A stretch of DNA of 64,000 nucleotides from Prevotella sp. tf2-5 (GCF_900115435.1 NZ_FOWK01000001.1:124001-188000); one strand, 5' to 3'. Counted from the first letter of the stretch, positions 51,032 through 61,512 are shown. The notes: generated by a model not told the origin, from the sequence alone. A program made the numbers and translations.

Positions 51032-54000
51032 ATGAAAAGTAAAGTTCTTACATTCTTGTTTCTTTTTCTGCCTTTGGGCATCCATTCCCAAACAGGTAAA
51101 TTGTTTGACGCTGACAAACAATTGTCCAGTAGTTTCGTCTGCCAAGCCTACCTTGACAGAGATGGTTTTATATGGGTTGCCACCCGTAACGGCTTGAACA
51201 AGTACGACGGGTATCAGTTCCGCATCTACAAAAAAGAGAAAGAGGCAGAGCTGGGTATGGCAAGTAACTATGTCAACTGTATCCTGCAAGATCGTAACGG
51301 GCTCTTTTTCGTCGGCATGTATGGTGCCCTCCAGTCGTTTAACGGTTATCGTTTCAAAGACATCAAAGTGCATGACCTGCAAGACCGTATCATGCCGCCT
51401 TACGTGACTTGTTTTACGGAGCGTAAGAACGGGGATGTCATGATCGGCACGTCAGGACACGGTTTGCTTCGACTGACTGATAAAGAGAATGCCCACCAGG
51501 TTGGCGGTCCTCTTGCTGACGTCATTGGTGTTCACCAGATGACAGAGGATCAGCAAGAGCGTTTATGGCTGGTCACGGAAGAGCAAGGTCTTGTATGTTA
51601 TGTCGGCAACAAGTCGTACCGTTATTTTGAGGATGAGTTTTACCGCACCCAACTACGCTCCGTCTGCGAGGGAAGGGACGGCAAGATCTATGTAGGAACA
51701 GCAAAGAACGGACTCTTTGTCTTAACGGAGAAAGGGACTTTTGAGCATATCGCTGTTACAGGCAACCTGCCCATTGTAGAGATTTATAAAAACAGGAAAG
51801 GAGAGTTACTGCTGCGCTATCATGGAAAAGGCATGGGTATCTTCCAGCCGCAGACTGGTATGTTACAGAACAACCCCTACTATAGCAGGGAAGTGAACCT
51901 CTCTCAGAGTAAGTGCTACTCTATCGTATAAGACCACACCGCGAATGTCTGGTTAGGATTGTTGCAAAAGGGTATCTATATGCTACCCCGCACGGAGATA
52001 CCTTTCAACTACATGGGTTACAAACTCGGAACCCGTAACCTGCTGGTACAGGCATGTGTGACCAGCGTACTCATCGACAGCAAAGGATGGACATGGGTGG
52101 GCACCGACAAGGACGGACTGTACAGTTTTGACAACAATGACCAGCCCGCATATCATTATAAGGAGAATTTCCCAGGTACCATCCTCGGTATTACAGAAGA
52201 CAACCAAGGACGCATCTGGGTAGGTTCTTTCCGTGAGGGGTGTGGCTGGGTCGATGCCAAGAGTCATGCGTTCCACCGTCAGGCATTACCCCAGGGAGAA
52301 ACCGTCAGCGTCTTCGACTTAGAATGTGACAAAGAGGGAGCACTCTGGCTTGCCACTATGGGTGAGGGACTCCTGCGCCTGCAACTAAGCTCCGGGGAGG
52401 TGAAAAGCTATCTGACAGAAGAGAATGCTATCTCCGACCGTAGGATAAACAGTATTATCAACAACTATATCTCACAGATCTCACTGTCCCCAGACGGTAA
52501 GCGTATCTATGTTGCCACCACGATGGGTGTCTGTTGTATGGATATCGCCAGTGAGAGCTGGACAAAGGTCTTTGGAGCGAACACCATTAATTATGGTACC
52601 CCCACTCGTATAGCAAGAGAATACAATAACAATCTGTGTATCGGAACCAATGACGGACTTTACGTCTATGACCTTACCACCAAGAAGCTACGTCACCTGA
52701 ATATGGAAAAAGGACTTGCCGACAATGGTATCGCCTCTATCCAGCAAGACCAACAAGGGAATATATGGGTGGGTACGGATCATGGTCTGTGCTGTTATAA
52801 CCCACAGACACATTTGACCCAGAGTTTCTTTGTGGACAACGGCTTGCAAAGTAACGAGTTCAGTGACGGTGCCTCTAGTATCTCCGCTAAAGGAACGATG
52901 ATGTTCGGAGGTGTCGGCGGTGTGACATGGTTCAATCCCTCCGATATCAAACAAACAGAGTGGAAGGCTGATGTCAAGTTGACTGCCTTCTCCATCAATG
53001 GGGAATTTGTCACACCAGAGACCAAGTCAGGATGGTATCATGTCACGGACACAACGGTGATCGCCTCCAAACGGTTCGTCCTGAGCAGTGGTGACAACTC
53101 ATTCTCCATCCAGTTGTCAACGCTAACCTACGACAATCCAGAGCATATCGTATACAGCTATCGCATCAACAAAGAGGACTGGGTACGCCTGCAACCAGGA
53201 ACAAATGAGATCACATTCAGTCACATGGCACCAGGCAACTACAACTTCTGCGTGGTGGCACAGCGTAATAACCAGACCACAGAGGAGCGTTGCTTCACCG
53301 TATATATCCATGCACCTTGGTATCGCTCTTACCTCGCCTATGTCTGCTACCTGCTGATTCTTGCCTTCATCGCATGGAAATACCTGCTCTATCGCCGTCA
53401 CAAGGAGCAAGACAAACTCCGGCTGCAGGAGCATATCCATGCTGAGGAGATGGGAGAGGCGAAACTGCGTTTCTTCATGAATATCAGCCATGAGATCCGT
53501 ACACCTATGACACTGATTATCTCTCCTTTGCTTTCTTTGATGAAACAGGATGACGATCCACACCGACGCAGTCTTTATGAGACCATCCGACGGAATGCGG
53601 AACGTATCTTAGGACTCATCAACCAGATGATGGACCTCCGTAAGATTGACAAAGGACAGATGCAAATGCATATGTGTGAGACAGACCTGATTAGTTTCGT
53701 CAGAGATATCCACACCCTCTTCACCCAGCAGTCGAAGGCGAAGAACATCCAGTTCAGCTATGAGCACGACACCCAGATGCTGCCAGTATGGATAGACCGT
53801 GACAACTTTGACAAGGTCATCGTCAATATCTTGTCTAACGCGTTCAAGTTCACACCTACCGGTGGTATGATCTGCATCAAGGTCCTCCATGACGACAAAA
53901 ATGCCACGATCCGTATCTTCGACAATGGTGAGAAGATCCCAGAAGACAAGTTAGAGCGTATCTTTGAGCGTTTCTACCAGTCACCGTCCTCTGTCAACGA

Positions 54001-55036
54001 CCGTAACGTAGGAACAGGTATCGGACTCGACCTCACCCGTTCCTTGGTGGAGCTGCATCACGGCACCATCTCCGCCCATAACAATGAAGAGGGCGAGGGC
54101 TGTGAGTTCGTCGTCACCATCCCATTGGGTAACGAGCATCTGAAACCCGAGGAGATGGTAACCGACAAAGCGGAAGTCACCCATGCAAACAATTTGTTTG
54201 ACGAGGATGCCATGATGACCGCTGACAACAACCAGCAGGAAGTCATCATTCCTAAAGCAAACAGACAGCAGACGATTGTGATTGCTGAGGACGACCAGGA
54301 GATTCGTGAATACCTCATCCAAGAGCTGTCAAACAACTATAAGGTCATTGGGTGTGAGAATGGTAAGGAGGCATTGGCAGAAGTGCTGAAGACCTTCCCA
54401 GACCTTCTGATATCCGATATCATGATGCCTGAGATGGATGGCAACACCCTCTGTTCGAAAGTGAAGGCTAATCCTATCACCAATCATATCCCTGTCATCC
54501 TCCTGACGGCAAAGAACCGTGACGAGGACCAGTTAGAGGGCTTAGAGACAGGAGCAGACTCCTATATCGTCAAACCTTTCAATATGGACATCCTGCGACG
54601 TACCATTATCAATCTTATCCATACTCACAACATACTTCGTCTGAAATACGGTCGCAACGACCAGTTGGAGCAGAAGGTGGACGAACTGCAGATCAAGACT
54701 CCTGACGACAAGCTCCTTGAGCGTATCATGGCTGTCATCAACAAGAATATCGGCAACTCTGAGCTGAGTGTGGATGCCATCGCCGATGAGGTAGGTATCA
54801 GCCGCGTCCATCTGCATCGAAAGATGAAAGAGCTCACAGGACAGACACCTCATGACTTCATCCGTAATATCCGCTTGAAGCAGGCAGCCAACCTGTTGGC
54901 AGGACAGAATGTGAATATCACCGAGGTGATGTATGCCTGCGGTTTCAACAATGCCGCCTCCTTCTCGACCATCTTCAAGAAGTTCTACGGCATGTCGCCA
55001 CGTGAGTATATGAACGAAAGAAAAGAGGGAAAGTAA
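51032..55036 (+). pseudogene. Hybrid two-component system regulator (HTCS) interrupted by one in-frame stop
   Basis: The frame starts at 51032 (signal peptide MKSKVLTFLFLFLPLGIHS), stops at TAA 51929-51931, and continues unbroken in the same frame to 55036. Without the stop it would be 1334 residues. At the stop the context reads 'SKCYSIV-stop-DHTANVWLG', where HTCS proteins have Glu (V-E-D-H), so one GAA-to-TAA change explains it. The order is Reg_prop propeller blades on both sides of the stop, a Y_Y_Y domain, a membrane helix ('LAYVCYLLILAFIAW'), HisKA ('FMNISHEIRTPM'), HATPase, a receiver ('DLLISDIMMPEMDG', 'VILLTAKN', 'KPF'), and an AraC-type HTH ('CGFNNAASFSTIFKKFYGMSPREY'). It should activate the xylan locus. 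It is either a recent pseudogene, a read-through case or a base-call error. Confidence 0.88.
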
Positions 55037-55051
55037 ATCCTTTCCCTCTTT
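55022..55051. terminator. Bidirectional terminator between HTCS and amylase genes
   Basis: AAAGAGGGAAAG (55022-55033) pairs perfectly with CTTTCCCTCTTT (55040-55051) across a 6-nt loop containing the HTCS stop codon. T-runs follow on the plus strand and A-runs precede, so it can serve both convergent genes. Confidence 0.85.
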
Positions 55052-55074
55052 TCTTAGCAAATATCTAATGGTTC

Positions 55075-57072
55075 TTACCTAAGTATTTTCTTTCCCTGGT
55101 AAATATACACACCCTTCGTCGTCGGCTCACCTGTCAGCCTGCGACCGTTAAGGTCATACCAGTTATTGTCTGTGTTCGGACGATTGTTGAAGGTTATTGG
55201 TGTAATGGCCGTAACGGTTCCCGTGACATCGTTCACCGTGAACTTGCCACCCACTTCAGCACCAATCTCATAATAGGTATCCTCGCTTAACGGACCGATA
55301 TCAACAGTCTGTTTCTTGCCTGAACCTTGGTTGAAGATGATGTTGAAACTGTAGTCTTTCATATCCACATTGAACTCATAGCAGTACCACGTGCACCCAT
55401 CAATCTCTTTGGTCGTAGTGATCTGTGTACCAGGCCAATTGCCCAGCAGCTGCGTATTATTCTCATCATTGGCCCATGCGTAGAAATATACGGGAGTAGT
55501 CCAGTCAGGATTCTTCAGGTAGATGGTAGCCTTATGAGGCTCGAAAGGCTTGATGGTATAGTGACGCGTGATGATGTTCTTCACTACCCCACCAATGAGC
55601 AGACCCACCTTCAGAGTGCAAGTTTCGCTGATAGTGATCTTGGCACCGCTGCTCACCTGTGTGCTGCTAACAGTAGGATCACTACCATCAAGTGTGTACA
55701 CCAGTTTAGCATCGGCAGTCTGCGACACGGCAGTCAGAGTTGCCTCCATAGGATCGGTATAAGTATCCTCTGCCAGACTCACCCATGGTGTCTCTGCCTT
55801 CTTCTCTAGATAATAGGCATAATTGGTGCCGCTCAGGATCTTCACATAGTCGCTACCAGAGAACGACTTATTGCCAAAGACAGCATAGAGTTTGGCCTTT
55901 GCTCCCGTAGTGTACATTTCATAATATTGAATGGCACTACTCACTTGCGTAAACGTGCTCTGGTTGGTGATGCCAGCCGCCTTACGAGCCAGAATCATCT
56001 GCTTGATCTCATCCTTATAGCTCTTCCAATGAAGCAGGAACACACAAGGCGTTCCCGGCATGGCAAGCAGCCACGCATTGGCTGCCGCCACATTCTTAGT
56101 AATCGGGTCTTTCGTATAGTTGCTGACATTGCCACGGTCCTGCATGTCGTGATTCTCCACGAAAGTCACCGCATAGCGGTCGAAGCCTGACTGTGTGGCA
56201 AGTCCCCCATTTGCCAACTTACTCCAGTTAGTATTGTTACAAGCATCACGAGCAGAATAGCGGAAAGCAAAATCAAAGGTTGCACTCTGTATTTGGCCAT
56301 TCTTCTTCATTTGATTCACCACGTTCTTCAAGTTGTTCACATTACCGTCCCAATACTCTCCTACAGAGAACTGAGGCTTCGTCGTCGCATTATAGTCTGC
56401 CACATAACTGCGGCTAAAGCCCTTGGTCATGTCGTAGCGGAAGCCCGCATACTCCAGGTCGTCCAGCAGAAAGCCAAGATACACCTTAATAATGTTCTGC
56501 ACATTCTCGCTCTTATGGTCCAGGTCGCGGCAACCGTCCCAGTCCTCACCTGTGTCGCTATTGCCACTGATGCTGATACCCTTTCCGTCGGCCCATGTCT
56601 TCGTCTTGCCGCCGTCGTCGTTCTTACAGATGTCGGTTGGCTGCATCTGGTATGTCACGCCCTTATATACCTCTGCCGGGTAGTCTACCCATGAGCCGCC
56701 CACGCCCAGCACGTTGCGATGGTTCACCACCACATCGGCAATAATCCCGATTTTCCGTTCCTTGTAAGCCTTGATCATCGAGCGCAACTGAGCCTCCGTA
56801 CCGAACGAGCTATTTTGGTCAAAGTAATACACCGGCGTATAACCCATTTGGTTATACGATGAGTTACAATTACCGCTCTGTGGCACCCATATCAGGTCGA
56901 AATAGCCTTTCATCTCATCCGCCTGACGTTCCAAATTGGTCCACTGAGTGTCCACAAAAGAGTCCCATGAGAAGCCTTGCAGCATCACACCATCATAATT
57001 GGCCGGCCATCCCTGAGCCGATGCGGTCAGTGAGGCAACAAACAATAAAAGGGTTGTGTAGATTTTCTTCAT
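55075..57072 (-). CDS. Secreted alpha-amylase, GH13
   Basis: This is a 665-residue protein with signal peptide 1-19. The GH13 barrel (about 25-390) begins 'YDGVMLQGFSWDSF' and has 'ADVVVNHR', nucleophile Asp214 in 'GFRYDMTKG', acid Glu239 in 'SVGEYWDG' and Asp309 in 'FVENHDMQD', like plant and Bacteroidetes alpha-amylases. Then come a chitobiase-like fold (about 440-505, 'LVYTLDGSDPTVSSTQVSSGAKITIS'), a starch-binding CBM26-like module (515-610, 'TIYLKNPDWTTPVYFYAWAND') and a C-terminal tail 'WYDLNGRRL...KGVYIYQGKKILR' of the type common on secreted Prevotella proteins. It degrades starch, unlike the xylan genes beside it, and is transcribed convergently with the HTCS gene. Confidence 0.93.
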   Translation of the reverse strand: MKKIYTTLLLFVASLTASAQGWPANYDGVMLQGFSWDSFVDTQWTNLERQADEMKGYFDLIWVPQSGNCNSSYNQMGYTPVYYFDQNSSFGTEAQLRSMIKAYKERKIGIIADVVVNHRNVLGVGGSWVDYPAEVYKGVTYQMQPTDICKNDDGGKTKTWADGKGISISGNSDTGEDWDGCRDLDHKSENVQNIIKVYLGFLLDDLEYAGFRYDMTKGFSRSYVADYNATTKPQFSVGEYWDGNVNNLKNVVNQMKKNGQIQSATFDFAFRYSARDACNNTNWSKLANGGLATQSGFDRYAVTFVENHDMQDRGNVSNYTKDPITKNVAAANAWLLAMPGTPCVFLLHWKSYKDEIKQMILARKAAGITNQSTFTQVSSAIQYYEMYTTGAKAKLYAVFGNKSFSGSDYVKILSGTNYAYYLEKKAETPWVSLAEDTYTDPMEATLTAVSQTADAKLVYTLDGSDPTVSSTQVSSGAKITISETCTLKVGLLIGGVVKNIITRHYTIKPFEPHKATIYLKNPDWTTPVYFYAWANDENNTQLLGNWPGTQITTTKEIDGCTWYCYEFNVDMKDYSFNIIFNQGSGKKQTVDIGPLSEDTYYEIGAEVGGKFTVNDVTGTVTAITPITFNNRPNTDNNWYDLNGRRLTGEPTTKGVYIYQGKKILR

Positions 57073-57099
57073 ATCTGTAAGTTTTTAGTTGTCTGTGTG

Positions 57100-57177
57100 C
57101 AAAGATACTATTTTTACCTTTACGTGCTACTTTTCAACTATTAAATAAGGTGAAGCGGGTCGTGCAATCGGTTGCAC
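57100..57177 (-). promoter_or_regulatory. Amylase promoter and LacI-type operator-like palindrome
   Basis: The -7 box TATCTTTG lies at 57107-57100 (minus), about 28 nt before the ATG. GTGCAATCGGTTGCAC (57162-57177) has perfect 6-bp arms around TCGG. Its TGCAA-n-CG-n-TTGCA form resembles operators of LacI-family sugar regulators. It is centred about 75 bp before the likely start. Confidence 0.6.
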
Positions 57178-57475
57178 AGGGTGCTTTTTCGTAACTTTGC
57201 CTTCAGAGATGGCGAAGTTACTCCGTCTCGGCATAAAAAAGATTAAAATCTTTTGTTCTGCTCTCAACTTTTCGTAACTTTGGAAGAATTTGTAGGATTT
57301 CTTTGTACAAAGGCGATGCAGAGGATTGTGAAAATTTAGGGTTACGATTTGGAGACCGTTCTCAATTCAATGTTCTGCTATAAATTGCCTGAAAGAGCAC
57401 CCGACTCTGAATCACCGCCTGTTTCGTGGCTCGTTGTCAAATACAAAGGTACAACAAAAAGTTGTCAAGCATAAA
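57178..57475. other. Gene-free stretch with plus-strand promoters and inverted repeats
   Basis: TTTTG (57251-57255), 19 nt, TAACTTTG (57275-57282) is a canonical plus-strand promoter, and a second TAACTTTG lies at 57192-57199 inside an 11-bp inverted repeat (GTAACTTTGCC 57191-57201 with GGCGAAGTTAC 57211-57221, one mismatch). AAAGATT/AATCTTT forms another short palindrome near 57239-57253. No plus-strand gene follows; transcription would run antisense into the XRE gene. Minus-strand TACCTTTG also occurs near 57450. Confidence 0.6.
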
Positions 57476-57769
57476 TCATCCAACTCCAGCCTCTATCTCT
57501 TTCTGAGCATAGATTACAGCGCCATGTTTTACCTCGTCTTCACCATCAACGGTATCAAGTACCTTGTCTGCCAACCAGATAGTCAGTAGTTCTTTCTCGT
57601 CGATTTCCAGTAATTTGGCCATAATAGGTATATGACTCCGTTTGGCCTTTCTTTCTCCACGTTCTATCTTGCTATACATTGGCGTATCTATATCCAGTGC
57701 AGCCGCAAGTTTCCGCTGCACCATCCCATGCTCTTCTCTGAGTTCTTTTATCTTCTTACCGAATATCAT
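57476..57769 (-). CDS. XRE-family helix-turn-helix regulator
   Basis: This is a 97-residue protein. Residues 5-65 form a Cro/C1-type HTH: 'IKELREEHGMVQRKLAAALDIDTPMYSKIERGERKAKRSHIPIMAKLL', with the recognition helix around 'DTPMYSKIERG'. The C-terminal 30 residues are helical ('ELLTIWLADKVLDTVDGEDEVK'). It starts 10 nt after the AlbA_2-domain gene ends, so it is the last gene of the accessory operon and probably its regulator. Confidence 0.85.
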   Translation of the reverse strand: MIFGKKIKELREEHGMVQRKLAAALDIDTPMYSKIERGERKAKRSHIPIMAKLLEIDEKELLTIWLADKVLDTVDGEDEVKHGAVIYAQKEIEAGVG

Positions 57770-57779
57770 ACGCTTCCTT

Positions 57780-59378
57780 TTAGTCTTTTCTAACTTTCCG
57801 ATACTTCTGATTCTTACTGTTAAGTTTTTTAGGCTCTGTCATTTCAATAAAACCATACTCAACTAGGGGCTTGATTTGATTGGCTATATTTGTTGAGTTG
57901 TAAGCATATCCTACATGCTCAAGGATTTCTCTTGCACTTCTGGGGATACTACAGAATTGAATAACATTCTTTTGTACCCCACTGAGAGACTTATAAGAAA
58001 CGGGGTGCGTCTCTATCATATCATCTCTGTCTTCTCTGTCTCTTTTAAGACCCTGGCTATTTTTCAAGTCATTGTTTTCCAACGTTTTATCTCTGTCTTC
58101 TCTGTCTCTTTTTTCTCTATCATCTCTATCATTTTTAGGACTTGTTTCTCCTACATTTCTACGCTCCACCGTTACCACAAACTCATTAAGCGTCTCGTCA
58201 TTCACAAACTTGATATCTGGAGTAAACTTCAAGGCTCTGGTGATGCCGCTTCCTGCACCAGTGTATGGCAACAAGTTGATACCATGATTGAACAGCAACT
58301 TGTTCCTTGGCACCGATGCGCCATGCTTAATGCTTTCCATGCTGACACCCTCTGGCAATAGTCCTGGACTGTGAATCTCAATTCTGTTGTCGAAGATGAA
58401 CACCCGCAATGGTGCTTCTATCACATACGAGCGATGTAGGATGCCATTCGTGACAATCTCTGACAGACTGGCGATTGAGACCTCCAACTCGCCCTGACTG
58501 TTAAAGTCCTTTTCCACTTGCTTCCTGCGAAGATTCCTGGTCAGGAATGAAATGATATAGTTGTATAGGTGTACGGCATTGCCATCTGCATCATTCCCAC
58601 TCTTATCACGGAACTCCGTACCCCCAATGCTGTTACCCACAAAACTGACACATCTCACGGTGAAGGCAGGCAACCAACGTTGAGGGTTCTTTCCCATCAG
58701 CATCAAGGCAGCCACCGTCAATGTACCATCCTCCAATATCAGTCCATTGTTCTTCAAGATGCCCTCTGGCGTTTGGCTAAGAACACCTGTAATCTCGTCA
58801 AGACTCCTATGCCTCAATTCTGTTACGGACAACTGCTGTCGCTCAAAATCACTACGGAATCTGTTGAGCAGATAGTCCCGCAAGGTATTCTCATCCAAAT
58901 CCTTGATACTGGTTCCATTCACAGTCATGCTGTCTGGATGCATCTGTCCGTTCTCCATCAGCATGGCTATCAGTTCTGCATTGTCAAACACTTTGCGTTT
59001 GTCTGCGCCCTGTTTCACCCACACAATTCCTTTGCTGTCACGATAAGGCTTGTTTTTTCCTTGTTTGACGGTAGCCACCACAATGACACCACCCTCCATC
59101 TGAACATTCTCGATGTCGAGCAGAATCTGTGGAACCACACCTTCCGATGCCAAACTTCCCAACAAGTTCGTCGTCTCTTGCAACTCAACAAACGAGAGAG
59201 GATTGATGCGTCCTGTCTTGTCATCAATACCCACTACAATCATGCCGCCACGAGAATTGCTCTGTGCCACCATCTCGCAACTCACGTCATACTTATTGTC
59301 GCGAGTCACACGCTCCTTGAACTGCACCCGCGTCTGTTCTGCCGTATCTCTTAGTTTCAGTATATCTTCTTTCGTCAT
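57780..59378 (-). CDS. AlbA_2 (Schlafen-like) / HATPase_c_4 domain protein
   Basis: This is a 532-residue protein. The N-terminal AlbA_2 domain (about 10-130) has 'VQFKERVTRDNKYDVSCEMVAQSNSRGGMIVVGID', the E-x-K core of divergent Schlafen-type domains. The middle (140-410) carries 'LSEIVTNGILHRSYV' and 'LRVFIFDNRIEIHSPG', typical of the C-terminal HATPase_c_4 region of these 'RecG-like' regulators. Residues 415-455 are a low-complexity hinge of Arg-Asp/Arg-Glu repeats, and the end (460-525) is winged-helix-like ('SGVQKNVIQFCSIPRSAREILEHVGYAYNSTNIANQIKPLVEYGFI'). Such proteins occur as regulators and in defence islands. It lies between the unknown 694-residue gene and the XRE gene. Confidence 0.82.
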   Translation of the reverse strand: MTKEDILKLRDTAEQTRVQFKERVTRDNKYDVSCEMVAQSNSRGGMIVVGIDDKTGRINPLSFVELQETTNLLGSLASEGVVPQILLDIENVQMEGGVIVVATVKQGKNKPYRDSKGIVWVKQGADKRKVFDNAELIAMLMENGQMHPDSMTVNGTSIKDLDENTLRDYLLNRFRSDFERQQLSVTELRHRSLDEITGVLSQTPEGILKNNGLILEDGTLTVAALMLMGKNPQRWLPAFTVRCVSFVGNSIGGTEFRDKSGNDADGNAVHLYNYIISFLTRNLRRKQVEKDFNSQGELEVSIASLSEIVTNGILHRSYVIEAPLRVFIFDNRIEIHSPGLLPEGVSMESIKHGASVPRNKLLFNHGINLLPYTGAGSGITRALKFTPDIKFVNDETLNEFVVTVERRNVGETSPKNDRDDREKRDREDRDKTLENNDLKNSQGLKRDREDRDDMIETHPVSYKSLSGVQKNVIQFCSIPRSAREILEHVGYAYNSTNIANQIKPLVEYGFIEMTEPKKLNSKNQKYRKVRKD

Positions 59379-59427
59379 ATCTTGTAATTCTTGATTTCAA
59401 TAAGACTTTGATTTTAATAATAGTGTT

Positions 59428-61512
59428 TTAGTCTTCGAGTCCTAACTCCAATCTGCTATGACCTTCATAAGCTATATCTGCGGCATCTCTAAGTTCTTGA
59501 TCCGTCCATCCATAATAATCGTCCTCTTTTAAATATCTAAACTGACCATCCCAAATATAATTACCTTCATCGTCTAGAAGAACTGCACCTTCTTTAAACA
59601 CGGCTCTTTCTATTTCAACAACATCCTTTTCTTCATCATAATAGCCTGTTTCATAAATTCCTCCATAATCAAGCATTTCTTCGATTTCCTTGTTATTCTC
59701 ATCATCAAGCTCTTTATCGAAGTCTCTTACCAATACTATGCAGAGCTCATCATCCATGTCAATCGTGGAATATTTCATTGGAAGTATTAGTTTCCCTAAT
59801 GGAGAACATATTCCAAATAATTTGCCATCTGAAACTACAAAAAGATATTTTATGGATTCTGATGTGATGTTAGTCTCTGGATTATAATTCCTTTCGTGCA
59901 TAACAAATGCTTTAGTCATTTTATAAATCGGCTCCAAAAGGAATTCGCCATTTCTTAATATCCCCTTTTTTCCATCAGAATTAGTTATTTGAATGAATGT
60001 TCCATCGTTAATCAATTTCACCGAGTGCCCTCTTTTAAAAGGTATCCCTTGTAATACAAGTTTGTGATTTATGTAAAAATCAAATTTATTGTCATCCCCT
60101 AAGCCAACAACGCCTGCATAGTATACGCTATAATCATCTTTAATGGGTAACGATTTTATATAATCGTATTTGCATTCGATTATTTTCTTATATTTTCCTT
60201 TACTCCAATCAATACATGAGTAAACACCACATTTTTCTCTAAATAATTGAGACGGTGTATTTTCTGTTAAATCAATATACTCAGATGAAGCAACCCTTGT
60301 CTTAACGACTACCAGATTATGTTCTTCAAAACCAGCCATATCCCTAAAGGTAATGTCTGGAACAGAGAAATCTTCATCAGTTTTGTCATTATGGCGAGTC
60401 AAATTAGGAACATTGACATTATAATAGGCACTGGTGTCGTGTTCTTCCACAGATGATGAATTAGCTATCATTACAATAGTGTTACCTATTTCCTTTAGTA
60501 GCTCAATCTCACCTATTACATTAAATTCTCTAAGCAATTTGAAAGACGAATCGAAGATATGTCCTATCGTGTTCCTTATGGGGATATCCTCTTCATTGTA
60601 ATCGCTACTCCAATAATAGCCATCTTCATCATAATATGAATTATCTTCCACTTGGTATCGTTCTATTGTGTAAAAGACAGCTATGTTCTTATATGTTTTT
60701 ACATAATCCCAATAGATATTGTTTCCATTTACCAAACTTATTTCTTCGCCTTTAGATAGTTCATATACTAATCCTTCTGATGGAAAAAGGAGATAAGAAG
60801 TAGAATTTACCTCCCATATTTCAAAACCACTATAGCTTTCATACAAGATGTTGAACTCCTTATCGTAGACTATTATTTCATCGCCATCGTATACAACAAT
60901 TTTGTCATTGTAGAAATATGTAAATACTTTAATGTGGTATATGTCTTTTTCTCTTGAAATAATTGTATCTTTAAGGGGTTTCTCTTTCCATCTTTCTTCC
61001 TCACTCATAAAAGAATCACCATACTCTTTCTTCTTATGGTATTTTATAGCAACATAGTTTTCTTCTTTTATAAATTCAAATTCATCTTTACAATAGCCAA
61101 TGGGAAGCATGTACGACAACTCTGTATATTCGTCATTTTCCCACAAGAAATAGTATTCTCCGTCTTCAACTTTGTACTTCTTTGGACCTTTTTCAGTTGA
61201 AGGCTCACATAGATGATATCCGTTGTCATTTAAGCATAGGAGAATGTCACCATACAAATGGGTCCATCGTCTATAAGTATGTCCTCCTTCACTATCATCG
61301 ACAGTATGGAACTTTTCTTCTTTTATATAAAACCAGATTCTATCATAGTCAACCGATAATGGAGCAAGATTCTTATATCCAAGTTCTTCAAGAATACCTT
61401 GCTGAACCTTCGCTAAACTGAAGGCCAATTTAACTCTTGATGCCACCCATTTCTCAAGTTTCTGGTCAATTGAATAATCGTATCTAATTGTATCGAAAAA
61501 ATCTTCTGTCAT
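59428..61512 (-). CDS. Large acidic protein of unknown family
   Basis: This is a 694-residue, strongly acidic, beta-rich protein without signal peptide or membrane helix. The N-terminal 50 residues are helical ('KLEKWVASRVKLAFSLAKVQQGILEELGY'). The rest repeats strand-turn units such as 'YNDKIVVYDGDEIIVYDKEFNILYESYSGFEIWEV', 'GKKGILRNGEFLLEPIYK', 'DGKLFGICSPLGKLILPMKYSTID', recalling WG-repeat or propeller proteins. I do not recognise the family. Codon use is AT-rich compared with the core genes. It lies 83 nt after the all-alpha gene and 49 nt before the AlbA_2 gene. It might be a sensor subunit of the island. Confidence 0.65.
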   Translation of the reverse strand: MTEDFFDTIRYDYSIDQKLEKWVASRVKLAFSLAKVQQGILEELGYKNLAPLSVDYDRIWFYIKEEKFHTVDDSEGGHTYRRWTHLYGDILLCLNDNGYHLCEPSTEKGPKKYKVEDGEYYFLWENDEYTELSYMLPIGYCKDEFEFIKEENYVAIKYHKKKEYGDSFMSEEERWKEKPLKDTIISREKDIYHIKVFTYFYNDKIVVYDGDEIIVYDKEFNILYESYSGFEIWEVNSTSYLLFPSEGLVYELSKGEEISLVNGNNIYWDYVKTYKNIAVFYTIERYQVEDNSYYDEDGYYWSSDYNEEDIPIRNTIGHIFDSSFKLLREFNVIGEIELLKEIGNTIVMIANSSSVEEHDTSAYYNVNVPNLTRHNDKTDEDFSVPDITFRDMAGFEEHNLVVVKTRVASSEYIDLTENTPSQLFREKCGVYSCIDWSKGKYKKIIECKYDYIKSLPIKDDYSVYYAGVVGLGDDNKFDFYINHKLVLQGIPFKRGHSVKLINDGTFIQITNSDGKKGILRNGEFLLEPIYKMTKAFVMHERNYNPETNITSESIKYLFVVSDGKLFGICSPLGKLILPMKYSTIDMDDELCIVLVRDFDKELDDENNKEIEEMLDYGGIYETGYYDEEKDVVEIERAVFKEGAVLLDDEGNYIWDGQFRYLKEDDYYGWTDQELRDAADIAYEGHSRLELGLED

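Noticed and set aside
51959..55036. Second half of the HTCS as a separate intact gene
   Set aside because: It begins inside a propeller blade with only TTG or internal Met codons, has no signal peptide, and is in the same frame as the first half; one interrupted gene explains it better.
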